Positions 44,468 to 55,462 of a DNA stretch of 64,000 nucleotides are shown piece after piece. The stretch comes from Cylindrobasidium torrendii FP15055 ss-10 (Eukaryota > Basidiomycota > Agaricomycetes > Agaricales > Physalacriaceae): contig KN880462.1 in the NCBI GenBank assembly GCA_000934385.1, positions 98,432-162,431 on the forward strand. Reading direction: 5' to 3'. How positions within the stretch are numbered: the stretch's first letter is position 1; every line of letters starts with the position of its first letter. Made by a program: the position numbers and the translations under genes. The notes beneath the pieces were generated by a model that ran no database searches, was not told the origin of the DNA, and saw only the letters and a list, made by a program, of their open reading frames with translations.

Positions 44468-46851
44468 ATGCTTCGACGTTTCATAAATCTGGACAGTCCT
44501 CGTCCGCGAACCAGAATAAACCTGGATGATCCTCAGCGATCCATCATAAAGCTGGACGACCCTCGTCCTACTCCAAGGAGTGCGTGGTCCTTGCCTACAA
44601 TGGTATTATTGCGCTCTTCTCCTATCTATCCCAGTCCTGAAGTTTGGATATCTGCAGATTAGCAGCCGCGGCGTGTCCTCGGAGTCTTCTGGAGAGCTAT
44701 GCCCAAATAACGGTCTCTCACTTTCAGAAAGCTACGCGGAGTGCGAGTCAAGGCCTTCGACTCACCACTCGACGTCTGAGTCCCTGGCGCACGATCCGCT
44801 TCCCTCAAGTCCACTCACGTCTCATCAACAATGGGCATTCAGGAATCGGCACGTCGGGCTTAACGCGGGCTTGAGTAGCCAAGAAGGTGAGGGAAAGTTA
44901 TCTTGTGAAGCCACTGGCGCCTAATCAATACTTAGTCGCTGCATCTGACAACCTTGAGCACCAGGTCATGCCCCTAGACCCTCCGCGGTACACAGAAACG
45001 GCTGATTATCACATACGGCCCTCGCCGAATGCTCAAGGAAGGCTGCATTCGCAGTCGCTGGACTATATGCCGCGCGTCGCGAATACTGTGCCCTCTCCTC
45101 CACCGCACATGAAGAGAGATATTCCGTACGTGCAGCACACAACATTGACTCAAGAAAGGTCCCAGTCGCAAGATACGCACATCGTCGAGCATACTTCTAT
45201 GCTTTCTCCCCCACCGCCGCCGCCCCTCCCAACAAGGGGCGTTGCGCATATAGAGTTCGCATCCACTTCGATACGGTCACAATCGCCTGAACCGCTGGCT
45301 GGCGTCGAGCGTATTGTCTTACCTCCCCCACCACCGCCACTACCTGCAAAGCCTGCAGACTTGTCGCACAGGGCCAATGGTGAGGGGAAGTTCCCAGTCT
45401 GGATGCTTTCCACCGAGGACATTGCTCGGATTCTGGAGGACATCACCCTCCGCCACTTGCCATCGGAAGTCGCAGACTTCATGCAGTCGTTGACAGACAT
45501 TACCCGGCCAATTCGCCACGATGAGAAGGGGCAGGTGCTTGTGCGTCGCATCATCGATTTAGTCCAGAGGGTGCGAACAGGTTTTTTTTCGTCGTGGATC
45601 GCTCCGCTGACAATGTGTTGTCGACAGAGGTTGGATCGGACATCAAAGAAAGAGAAACCCGATAGGTATTGGGCTCACGTTCGCTTTCTGACGATAATGA
45701 TGCATGGCTCGGAACACCTACCTGTCCAGAGCCTGGTTTGTCGTGATGTGTCCTTGGTGGAGCCTGATAAGCCTCCGATGTTCGGTGGTGCAACTGCGGT
45801 ACGTGCGCACGAAATCGCTCTGTCCTTGACCACGTACTAATGTACCGACAAGGAGGTCTATATGGGAAACATGAATGGGAGTTTGGTTGCGGTGAAGAGG
45901 TTTCGTCATTATGGAGCGACTGAAGACGGCCTGGTCTCTCTGCGGGAAGTGAGTTCACGTTGACCTTCTTCGTTGTTTCCCTCGCTGATTGTGCAACCGA
46001 ATATAAGGATTGCTTTCGGGAAGCCATCGTTTGGAAGCGTCTGCAACATAAAAACATACAGCCTTTCTTGGGCATCGAGCATGAGTTGTATGATCCGAGC
46101 CTCTGTCTAATATCGCCATGGAGGGAGATGGGAAGCCTGAACCAATTCCTCAAGAAAAATCCAATGCATGGTCTGATCGACGTGGTATGTGCGCTTGCCC
46201 TGCGGAATAGAAATAAACTAATGTTTACTTCGCTTCAGGTCTTGGACATCCTTCATGCCTTGGATTACCTCCATACCCTAGAACCTCCAGTTGTCCATGC
46301 AGACCTCCGTGGCGTGAGCAAACCAGTATCTGTAAATCCAGTTGTATGAGCGCTGATATCGTGCAGGGAAATATCGTCAACGACGACCACACCTGCATGG
46401 TCACTGACTTCGGTGTCTCCAGGATCTCGCAGTCGATAAGGAACCTTACCGCTACTCCGCATGGCACATACCGCTGGATGCCGCCAGAAGCTTTCAACGA
46501 GGAAACTGCGAAAGACTCGTACCACCCACCAAGAGACATGTATTCATTTGCTTGCACAGTCATCGAAGTGCGTCCTTGCTTCTGTTACTTACGACCTGTT
46601 GCTGATCATGGACGCAGATCTATACGAACGACCACCCGTTCTCAGAGATTAAACACGACAATGGGGTGGTGGGTGCACTGGCCCGTGGACGACGAGCTCA
46701 ATGGCCGGACAAAATGCCGGACGCGCTGGGTTTTTGTAAGAGCTGCTTGGACGCACCAGATATGAGACCGTCTGCGGCAGACTTGATACCATTAGCGACT
46801 GCTCTACGAAGCAGAGAAGGGTCTCGGTGTTCATGCAGAGTTCATGGATAG
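44468..46851 (+). CDS. tyrosine-kinase-like (TKL) protein kinase with proline-rich N-terminus
   Basis: Multi-exon. The N-terminal exon encodes three copies of an I-[NK]-L-D-[DS]-P motif; exon 2 is Ser-rich; exon 3 (after 44930) is Pro-rich with poly-Pro runs (LSPPPPPPLPT, LPPPPPPLPAKP) that could bind SH3 or WW domains. The kinase domain follows: MFGGATADVYMGN (Gly loop), LVAVKRFRH (ATP Lys), FREAIVWKRLQHKNIQPFLG, LISPWREMGSLNQFLKK, VVHADLRGGNIVND (catalytic Asp kept, HRD Arg is Ala), CMVTDFGVSRI, GTYRWMPPEAF, RDMYSFACTVIEIYTND and the C-terminal lobe. Such kinases are abundant in agaricomycetes; their targets are unknown. Confidence 0.88.
44483..44575 (+). repeat. three imperfect tandem 30-33 bp repeats in coding sequence
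   Basis: Units start ATAAATCTGGAC (44483), ATAAACCTGGAT (44516) and ATAAAGCTGGAC (44546). They are in frame and encode INLDSPRP, INLDDPQR and IKLDDPRP at the N-terminus of the TKL kinase. Confidence 0.75.
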
Positions 46852-47104
46852 TGATTTATCTGTGCAGGGTGTCGGTCGAATACATGACAGCTATCTTTAA
46901 TTTGTCGAGAATACTTTGAGAGCCTCATGTAACTTGATGAAAACCTTGTCAAAAAAGCTAGTGCAGGAACAAACACAGTGGGAGTTCATTCGAGTGTGGG
47001 GGTGGCTGTGCGCATAGAAGCGGCAGGCGCGATCGCGGCACCACGGAACATTGCAGAAACTGCAACCATCAAAAGTTGCTGAGCAACTCTCACTCTCGCT
47101 CTGG

Positions 47105-48108
47105 ATGGAATACACACCCACTGGCTCGGCCAAGGCCCAACGTCGCTCGCTTCAATTACAGCCATTGCGGCTACTTTCGACTTCCCCTCCCCCTTCACCT
47201 GGCCCTAATTCTGCACGGACACCGCGGCGTCAGGCGAGTGTGAGCATCCCATTTCGCACACCAACAACGCCTCGCGAGCCTGTAACATTGGTGGACAAGT
47301 GCGTCTATCTCACTGCGTATTATCAGTCACTTATCAAGTGCGTCGTAGACATGCCGACCTGCTGCACTTTATCGCGCAAAAGGAGAGTAAATGCCTAGAA
47401 CTGCGCAGTCAATTAGCAGTCCACGAGAGGGAGCTGCTGGAGCTGAAGCGCAAATGGGAGCGCATCGTGCAGCGTGGATTCGATAGGCAGCAACAAGAAG
47501 TTCGCACCAGCCATACGGCGTCGTCCTCAACAAGCTCTAGCATGACCCACTCCTCCATGAGCTCGGTCTCGACCACTGCGACGAGCGTAGATGGCTCGCC
47601 TCCACCATCAGCGCGGAAGACTATTCAAGCTGAGCCGTCCCCGTCGCCGGCTACGGCATCCCCAACTGCTCCTTCGGCTTCTCCAACTTCTGCATTGCCA
47701 TCTCCAATGCTTTCAACGGAAATTTCATCTTGGATCTCGACCAATATCCCCTCGAATCTCACAAATATCAAAAAATGGGAGAAACGGGCATCACTTTTCG
47801 GCCAAAGCATCGCGCAAGCATTGGACTACTCGATTTTGGAACCAGAGAAGAAGGAGAAGGAGGTGGAGAGCAAGCCTAAACGAGTAGGTTCGCTACGAGC
47901 GTCAACACGGTTATCCTCGCCTCTTGCAGCACCGTTGGTAGACCAGCCCCCTTCGCCGACACCTACGATGGCCAGAGTCCCTCTGGTCCCGCGGCCCACC
48001 ATGGCCGTCCTCACACCCGACAATTCTCCCACTCCGCCCCCAGCCGCCGCGCCGCTCTCGAAAACCCCAGAGGAAGAAGAGCCCGAGGACGAGACCTGGA
48101 ACTGGTAA
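47105..48108 (+). CDS. conserved hypothetical coiled-coil protein
   Basis: Two exons (intron 47299-47348) encode 317 residues. The splice restores LVDKHADLLHFIAQKESKC, which runs into a coiled coil (RSQLAVHERELLELKRKWER). The rest is Ser/Thr/Pro-rich, with one ordered block (SSWISTNIPSNLTNIKKW, then RASLFGQSIAQALDYSILE) and an acidic end (EEEEPEDETWNW). There is no signal peptide or membrane segment. The coiled coil, the ordered block and the terminal Trp motif look conserved-type; I cannot name the family. The start ATG is the first in frame after an upstream stretch lacking ATG. Confidence 0.75.
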
Positions 48109-48412
48109 ATCTCGTCCATGGTCATCTATTGCAGTGTGGATTATTGGATTGGAATGGACCGTAACATAGATACTACACTTATTCTGATAACTATGTAATG
48201 ACTCACGACGCTATTTAACCTCTGCCACTGTGTGGCATTTGCTTACGCAGCGCTGCGAAGTAGAGAAAACTGCAAGAAAATCAGAAGAATGCACTTAGTT
48301 AATCTGTGGCGCAGCGGCTTAAAAGCCGTGTTTGATGCGGCCGGCGATCGCAAACAACGCTCCGAACGCTTCCGCCAGACCCAACGCTTTATACCACCAC
48401 CACGCTACAATT
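48109..48412. other. intergenic, no gene seen
   Basis: 304 bases between the coiled-coil gene and the subunit k gene; the latter's promoter and leader. Confidence 0.5.
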
Positions 48413-48886
48413 ATGAGCTAGTGCGTATCCCCGCGTCGCTGGCCTACCGAGCGCTGACGAATTGCTCCTTCCTCCTCGAAAATCCCATTTATTAGCACCA
48501 TCGCTGGCCGTGCCATCAAAAACGAGTACATCGCACTGGGCACGCTCGGTAGCGTCTTCGGCGCGTTCTACCTCTCCTCGCGCGGCGGAAGCAAAGAGGC
48601 AGTCCAGCAACCAAAGTCTCTCGTCGAGAAGGTCAAGGAGGCAGTCCCTACAGGCAACTCCGAGGAGCAGGAATTGTGCGTGTTTTGTCCATGCGCCTTC
48701 TCCAGTTTCCCATACACAACTCCTCCACTCCCGTTGTTGCGCAAATGCGACTTGGTGCTTATAACGCTGCGCGGATATCCATCATTGGCTCTGAGCATTC
48801 CCTTCTGAGCAAACGGGCTGACTGACTGAAGAATGGATAGCATCCGCAAGTTCGTTGAGGAAGCCGAGAAGGAGGACAAGCACTGA
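48413..48886 (+). CDS. ATP19: mitochondrial ATP synthase subunit k (Atp19)
   Basis: A 77-residue protein from three exons (48413-48420, 48496-48675, 48841-48886); the first exon is only 8 nt. The order is MSYTIAGRAIKNEYIALGTL, a single membrane segment (GSVFGAFYLSSRGG), a short linker, then EEQEFIRKFVEEAEKEDKH. This matches fungal subunit k, a small F1Fo ATP synthase subunit linked to dimer formation in the inner membrane. The phase-2 joins (TA|C, TT|C) fit exactly. Confidence 0.88.
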
Positions 48887-50825
48887 GCATGTATGTGCGC
48901 GGAATGTAATCTTACGCGGGCTACGGACGTTCAGTAGACAAATGAACACGACTTGGGCTCCGTGATCCATCCTTTGCTGCGTCGAAGCTAGCACTACCAC
49001 TGCCTCCCTTGTCATCGCCCCACGCGTCCATAGATTCTCGGCTCGGACTATCAAGAAGTTTGGTCATCGCATTCGTCGACCTTTCGAACGTCCACAAGTT
49101 GTTCGCGCCTGGGAGACACGGGTATCGCTCGAGGGTAACCATACTTCCACCAGACTCCGACGAACGCAATTCGCACCCAAGCTGAGGACGCCAGTACGTT
49201 GAGTTAGGACGCCATTGCGACCAAGCAACCTCGTCGGATTTGTTGCTCATTTCCGCATCATCATGTCTCTTGTTCCCTGTCTGCCGGTCGTTCTGAGTGC
49301 CGTGCAAGCAATGTGTGCATACTGAATTCTTCGCATGTGGTAGACGTTTGATGGAAAGTGGTTTGCACCGTGCCGCGCCGTGATCTGTGTCCATGCCCAG
49401 AGAGGGAGTCCCCTGCATCCAGAACGCTAAGCTGCTTATAGTCAGACCCAGTAGTGTCCCTCGCAACATTGACAAAGCTGAGGATGGCCGTGGACTGCTC
49501 ACGAATCGTCAATGCATTCCAGCTTGTTACATTACTACATATTTACTTTGTACTGGTATCCCAGCTTGTGTTGTTTACTGGTGTGTGTGAGCTCTTTTTG
49601 GCCTGCCAGCTCTACGATGTAGAGTAATGAATACGAAGCCCATTGATATTGAAATGCTTGAGTACCTGCTAGCCCTCATTCGCGCCTCGTCACAGTCCAA
49701 GAAGACCTTCGTCGTCTTGGTCCAAACGGATGAAGGATATAGGTTCGCACATTCGACTGCTGGATGGAGCGATGGTCGCGACGTCTAGCTAGTCCAATAA
49801 TGCATATAGAAAGAATCCTCAGTCTCAATGCGCTCGATCGGAAAGTAGAGCAGGAGGATGGAGCAACGGCCTTTGGAGAAGTTATGGCGTATGCGAGACG
49901 AATGTAGACCCCACATTGATAATAGACCAATCCTCTCAACCCCTCGCTCGTAAGCTTGGTTTTTATTTGCACCAACAGCCGATGTGGAACGTTAGGCTAC
50001 CGTTATGATAAACCAATTCCAATCATCCCTTGCGCTGGGGTAAACCTACGAGAAGCGAGAGTCGCAGGGACAGCCTAAGCCTCGGTATACCATCATCGGG
50101 ATAGGTATGTGCTATGCATCCCGTGATCATGTGCCAGTTCGAATCCCAATTAGGTTTGCTGTGACGTAAAACAATGAGCTAGGATCGATGATCATGCTTC
50201 GGTGGGTCACACGCACTACCAACATTTCCGAGTGCATCATTCCGCAAATGACCCAGATTTCACTAGTAGACCATGTAGAATTCGATAGTTCGCGTCACGT
50301 TTGCGTACTAGGGGTTGAGTTGACGGTGGGTAGACCTGTGTCCGGGCCGGCCAGGATTTTGTCTAGTAATTATAATGAAGCCGGTCAGAGGTACCCGAGA
50401 TAGCAGTAGGACAGAAGCAGTTGTACACGCTGAGCAGGTGGTTGGCAGGTGGCTTTACGAGAGTCCAGGCAGGGGAAATACTATTTATAAACACAGCCAC
50501 CGCGTGGCTTGGACCTTAAGGCAACAGGAAGCTTTTCTGTGGAGAATTCATTGTCATTGACAGGCTTGACACGCGAGGAGTCAAATTGTCTGCATTATTA
50601 CAGTGATTTGTACGAGTGCTGCGCAATTGATATCGACCAATGTGCGGGTCCTTGGGCAAACGAATCCTTCAAACTCTTTGCTTTGATGTACACGAAATAG
50701 AGCCTCTCCCTGAGTCTACCACCGCAAATAATCTGCGTCTAATCCTCGGATATTATTCACGATGTTCCTGTCTGTCTGACCTGGTTGCCCTCGTCGACCG
50801 CTTGCATTTTTAATCGCTTCTGGAG
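48887..50825. other. 1.9-kb region, one weak minus-strand frame
   Basis: The only candidate gene is the minus-strand frame at 48921-49502 (listed separately). The rest (49503-50825) shows no coding signal. A lone CAGTTCGAATCCC at about 50132 resembles a tRNA B box but no tRNA folds there. Confidence 0.5.
48921..49502 (-). CDS. possible small secreted protein
   Basis: An uninterrupted 193-codon frame. An inner Met begins LRGTLLGLTISSLAFW, a plausible signal peptide, followed by a Cys- and Trp-containing region (SVCTHCLHG, WSQWRPNSTYW, LGCELRSS) and a Ser-rich end. No intron is visible and no family is recognised. It lies tail-to-tail with the subunit k gene. Many neighbouring spurious frames are of similar size, so the call is weak. 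Confidence 0.3.
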   Translation of the reverse strand: MSSPRPSSALSMLRGTLLGLTISSLAFWMQGTPSLGMDTDHGAARCKPLSIKRLPHAKNSVCTHCLHGTQNDRQTGNKRHDDAEMSNKSDEVAWSQWRPNSTYWRPQLGCELRSSESGGSMVTLERYPCLPGANNLWTFERSTNAMTKLLDSPSRESMDAWGDDKGGSGSASFDAAKDGSRSPSRVHLSTERP

Positions 50826-50831
50826 TATAAA
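50826..50831 (+). promoter_or_regulatory. TATA box of polygalacturonase gene
   Basis: TATAAA, 74 bases upstream of the ATG at 50900, followed by a short pyrimidine-rich leader. Confidence 0.6.
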
Positions 50832-50899
50832 GGCCTTCAGCTCTACTGCATCACACTCCATTCGATTCATCCCCTTTACTCAGTCGTTCTTTCAGCACC

Positions 50900-52390
50900 A
50901 TGTTCTCCATTCGCTCCTTCGTTATTGCTGCTCTGGCTGCCGGTGTGCTGGCCTCGCCTGTCGCAGAGCGCGCGACCTGTACGGTCAATAGCGTTGACAG
51001 CGCGAAGAACCTTTCCAGCTGCACCGACGTGGTCATCGAGGCCTTCACTGTCCCATCCGGCCAGACTGTGAGCATCGCAGTGAGTACGCTTGAGCCATTC
51101 TACATCGTCCTACTCACATCGTCCTCTCTTAGGCCAAGGCTGGTGCGACCATCACCATGAAGGGCTCAGTGTCCTTCGCGAAGACCACTTGTGCGCCTAG
51201 CGTGTTTTCAGTCATTGCCGAAGAACTAACGATGTGCTACAGCCGCTGGTCCTCTGCTTACCATTGATACCGACGTGCGTATACGCAACTCGTGTCCCCC
51301 ACTCGAAACTAACCCTAGAATAGAATGTCAAGTTCGCGGGCAACGGCTACAGCTTCAAGGGTAACGGCGACCTCTACTGGGATGGAAAGGGCACGAACGG
51401 TGGTACCACCAAGCCCCATCCCTTCCTCAAGTACGACTCATCAATCCATGCACTCGATGCGGACACTAAACATGGTCTCCAGGTTTAAGGGCTACGGAAC
51501 GTTTGACAACTTTATTGTGAAGAACTCCCCCGCGCAGGCTATTTCCATCGGAACAACAGGCGGTGCCGCGACCTTCAGCAAGGTGCTCGTCGACAACAAG
51601 GACGGCGACGCTAGCTCGCTCGGACACAACACGGACGGCTTCGACTGCTCCGCGGATGATGTTACCATCACCAACTCGAAGGTGTACAACCAGGATGATT
51701 GGTGCGTCCGCGGAAACGTAGGAAGGATGATGAAGGCTAATGTGTTTGGTCAGCCTGGCGTTGAACAAGGGAAAGAACATGAAGTTCACCAACAACTACT
51801 GCTCTGGAGGACATGGCATCTCTATTGGATCCATCGCGACCGACCACTCTGTCTCTGGCGTCACCATCTCCGGCAACACTGTCGTCGACAGCATGTACGG
51901 CATGCGCATCAAGGTGCAGCAGTGAGTACTCCTTCTTTCGACAACAAAGGGCGAGGCTGACACTGTTATAGGTCTGCTTCCAACGCCGCCGTTTCCGATG
52001 TGACCTATAGCGGCAATACCATCTCTGGTATCGACAAGTACGGTTTCCTCGTCTCGCAGAGCTACTCTGAGGACTGTAAGCTTCTGTCTCCTTATCCTTT
52101 GTAACAGTGCTGACAATTTGGTCCACAGTCGGCACCCCGGGAACGAAGAGCAAGATCAGCGGCATCAACTTCACGGGCAGCCAGACCACCATTGCTGTGA
52201 ATGATAAGTCCGTCCGCGTCGGTGTCGACTGTGGTAATTGCTCCGGCACCTGGGACTTCTCCAAGCTGAAGGTCACTGGCGGCAAAGATTCGAAGATTGT
52301 GAAGGGCGGGGCGACTGTAGGTGTTCTCTCCAATTCCTCGAGGCAAAAAACTGAAGAAAGACCCCATAGATCTCTGGAGGAACCTATTGA
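50900..52390 (+). CDS. endopolygalacturonase (GH28)
   Basis: Secreted pectinase that hydrolyses polygalacturonic acid. The signal peptide is MFSIRSFVIAALAAGVLAS followed by a short propeptide ending at a dibasic-like ERA. Eight or more exons splice to a right-handed beta-helix with all four active-site motifs: HNTDGFD, QDDCLALN (split by an intron within the Cys codon), GGHGISIGS and MRIK. Asp residues of NTD and DD and the His of GHG are intact, so it should be active. A last intron (about 52319-52371) joins GGAT|ISGGTY and the stop. Endo- rather than exo-activity is inferred from length (about 360 residues) and the GGHGISIGS pattern. It fits plant-litter or plant-tissue degradation. Confidence 0.95.
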
Positions 52391-52768
52391 ACATAGCAAA
52401 TTATACGGTGAATCAAAGGCAGTCATCGAAGGGAACATGTTGTTCAACAATTGTTGAGGGCTTACTAGTAGGTATACGCAGTGTATACACATTTTCACTT
52501 TTTTGTACTTGAAAAATTCGCACGATATGCCAATGATTTACTTTCGCTGTGTGATGAATGAAAATAGGACATGAGGGGGGTTCACTGGGGGTTCACGGGA
52601 TCCCAGCCGTGTCTCCCAAGCCTATCAGTGGCTGTGCCATTCTTTTGGTTCGTTACGGCGTAAGTACTATATTATAAGCCTTCGAAGGTTTATCTTCGTG
52701 CCGACTGCGACACGAGGGAATAATGACGCACCCACGGTCAGCCTAGCCCTTCTTTCTCAACCACCATC
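52391..52768. other. intergenic, promoter of CYSTM gene
   Basis: 378 bases; a TATAAG lies at about 52673, 95 bases before the next ATG. No gene was recognised. Confidence 0.5.
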
Positions 52769-53196
52769 ATGTCCTACTATCCCCCGCAAGGTGCGCTGAA
52801 ATCGTCGACAGCCTAGAACAAATGTTGATTTGAGTCGATGAAGGCCCGCCGCAAGGGCAAGGAGGTTATTATCCCCAGGTTCATATCTGTTCATGTATCG
52901 AGTAAGTGTCGTGAAACGCTAACTATGTGGACAGCAACCTCAGCAGGCATACGGAGGCCCACCTCAAGGATACTATCCCCAGCAGCCACCGCCCACGGTT
53001 ATTGTGTAGGTCTTGCTGCCTCGCTACGTGAGAAAATACTAATACGGTCACAGGCAAGAAAAAAAGAGTGATTCGTCCGGCTGCTGCTTGCCATGCTTGG
53101 CTGGAATGCTTTGCTGCTGCTGCGCTGAAGGTACGGCGCTTGGCATTGAACACGTTTCGCGGTACTGACGCCTGAAACTCAGAAATTTGTGATTGA
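52769..53196 (+). CDS. CYSTM-family cysteine-rich tail membrane peptide
   Basis: Five tiny exons encode 72 residues: MSYYPPQ|GPPQGQGGYYPQ|QPQQAYGGPPQGYYPQQPPP, then VIV|QEKKSDSSGCCLPCLAG, MLCCCCAEE|ICD. A Gln/Pro/Gly/Tyr-rich N-terminal half plus a Cys-rich C-terminal membrane segment (CCLPCLAGMLCCCCAE) defines the CYSTM module, which is palmitoylated or membrane-inserted and linked to stress tolerance in fungi and plants. All exon junction phases fit. The intact reading depends on five splices. Confidence 0.85.
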
Positions 53197-53452
53197 CGAG
53201 AAAGATTCAAGGAATATCTCGAAGCGGCGGCACTGGGTGTCCAGATTCTGACCGTGTACAGTAGGTTTAACATAGTGGCGTGGGCGGCGAGAAGGAACGT
53301 GGCTTGATCACGTGATGCAATCAGAGAACGCGTGAAACAGGCGTGAAATGGAAGCAATACAGTACATGTCGTCATCAGTTTTGTGCTCTTAGTCTTTTAC
53401 CACCACGACTGTTTGACGCCTGCATATACGTTCGCTCACGAAATTACTCTGC

Positions 53453-55462
53453 ATGGAAGATAATCATCATGACCGCTCTGATATGACCTCGACTCTTCGG
53501 ACGGCGTCTCTTGCACCGACCGCTTTACCCACCAAAGTGGTCAGGCCGCCTCCATTTTCTCGCAGGTTGACGCGCTCGCTCTTCATTCGCGATGCAAATA
53601 CGCGCGGCCCAGCTCCCAATTTCCGCGCGAGTATCAAATCCGCCGCAACGTATAGCTGGATCAACGTCTTGCTCGTCTTCAATCCTATAGCATGGGCATT
53701 GCATTACACGCATCAGGTTGATGGGGTGCGTGGGCATCTTCACCGACTGATTCTGAAACTAAACATTATTGTCAGGCCATCTTTGCTGTGTCGTTGCTCG
53801 GCATTGTGCCCCTCGCTGGCCTTTTGGGGCACGGGACAGAAACCATTGCCCTTTACACTGGCGACGCGCTTGGTGGACTCATCAATGCTTCGCTTGGAAA
53901 TGCTACGGAATTCATCATTGCCATTTTGCTCCTGGTCAAATGCGAGATTCGCGTTGTACAAGCATCCCTTCTTGTACGTCCCTGCTGCGCCACTCAACGT
54001 CCCTAAAGCTCACATTTTGGATTAGGGCGGACTACTGTCAAATCTACTACTTGTGACGGGGATGGCTTTTCTTGTCGGCGGCATCCGTTTCTCTGAACAG
54101 GAATTCCAACAAAGCGCCGCGCAACTGAACACCTCACTCCTCACGCTCGCCGTCATTGCTTTAGTCCTTCCAACCGTCTTTGCATTCGCGTATGACCAGT
54201 CCAATGGAGAGGACAAGGAACGTGACATTGTTTTGGAAATGTCGCGGGGCAGCGCCATAATTCTCATTGTCATATACTTAAGCTACATGGTGTTCCAGCT
54301 TTATAGCCACTCGCACTTGTATAACCCCGAGAATGATGTGCTGCGCGATACACCTCGGATGTCGCGCACTTCCACACACAGTTCCCGCTCGTCGCGGCGT
54401 TCTGCACGTTCTTGCTCTCCTGTACGTCGGAGCGGACAGATGATAGCGGCCCCGGCGCTATCACCAGTGCGTCCCATGCCATTACCACAACGACCAAGCA
54501 TACACCCCTGTGGTCCTTTAGCCTTTGGGAGCGCTGCACAACTGGGTCTAGGAGCCCGTCTGCGACTTGCGACCCCACTGCGAGTCCCGCAAGATGCAGA
54601 GAGTGCGCCTTTTGAGAAGCGCTTCCAACGACCGACGGTACGCGACGAACTTGATGTAGCAAGCCTTAACGAGCACGACAACATATTGGAGAAGGAGACA
54701 CCTAAGATGAACTTGACAACGGCAATCTCCATGCTTGTGGGTACCACCGCTCTTACATGTACGGTTGAATCTTCTCTCAACATAGCACACATTGACCATT
54801 GCCTAGACCTCACGGCAGAGGCGCTTACCGATTCGCTAGAGGGTATCGGAGAGTCCGGGGCGGTCAGCAAGGAATGGCTCGGTCTGATACTCCTGGCAAT
54901 GTGAGTCACGGTCTCCATATCCATACGCCTTCTGACCGTAGAAACAGTGTTGGTAATGCTGCCGAACATGTTACTGCTGTATTTGTGGCATACAGAAATA
55001 AAGTAGACCTCGCCCTCGCCGTTTCAGTGGGGTCATGCATTCAGGTCATCCTCATTCTTCATGGCCGTTAGGTAGTCACGGACTCATCTTGCCCCAACAG
55101 ATTGCGCTTTTTGTCATACCTCTCCTCGTCCTCATTGGCTGGATCATTGGCAAGCCACTGTCGTTGTTGTATGTGGAAGACGATGCCTTTGGTATACAGA
55201 TCTCTGATAAAGCTTGCATGCATAGGTTCGATCCTCTGGAGGTCGTTACGTTGTTTCTCTCAGTCCTTCTCGTACGCTTTGCCACCGAAGATGGGCGAAC
55301 ACATTACATGAGTGGTATTCTTCTATTTGGGTCATACGTCCTCATTGTGAGCGCTCATCGACGTGGTTCGCTCTCTCTCTCTAACCCATGTCCTAGGCTT
55401 TCTCATTCTGGTACTATCCTCACGAAGGAACCACCACTGGCAATCTCTTTGCGGAGTGCTAA
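53453..55462 (+). CDS. Ca2+/H+ exchanger (VCX1/CAX family)
   Basis: Spliced protein with the CAX fold of two homologous halves. Half one: [40 protein letters not shown] (alpha-1 repeat, GNATE), [20 protein letters not shown] and [21 protein letters not shown] cytosolic loop of about 150 residues, Ser/Arg-rich ([14 protein letters not shown]), separates the halves. Half two: [39 protein letters not shown] (alpha-2 repeat, GNAAEH), [20 protein letters not shown] and [19 protein letters not shown]. It most likely sits in the vacuole membrane and removes cytosolic Ca2+ using the proton gradient. It ends [11 protein letters not shown]. The loop is longer than in yeast Vcx1. Confidence 0.92.
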
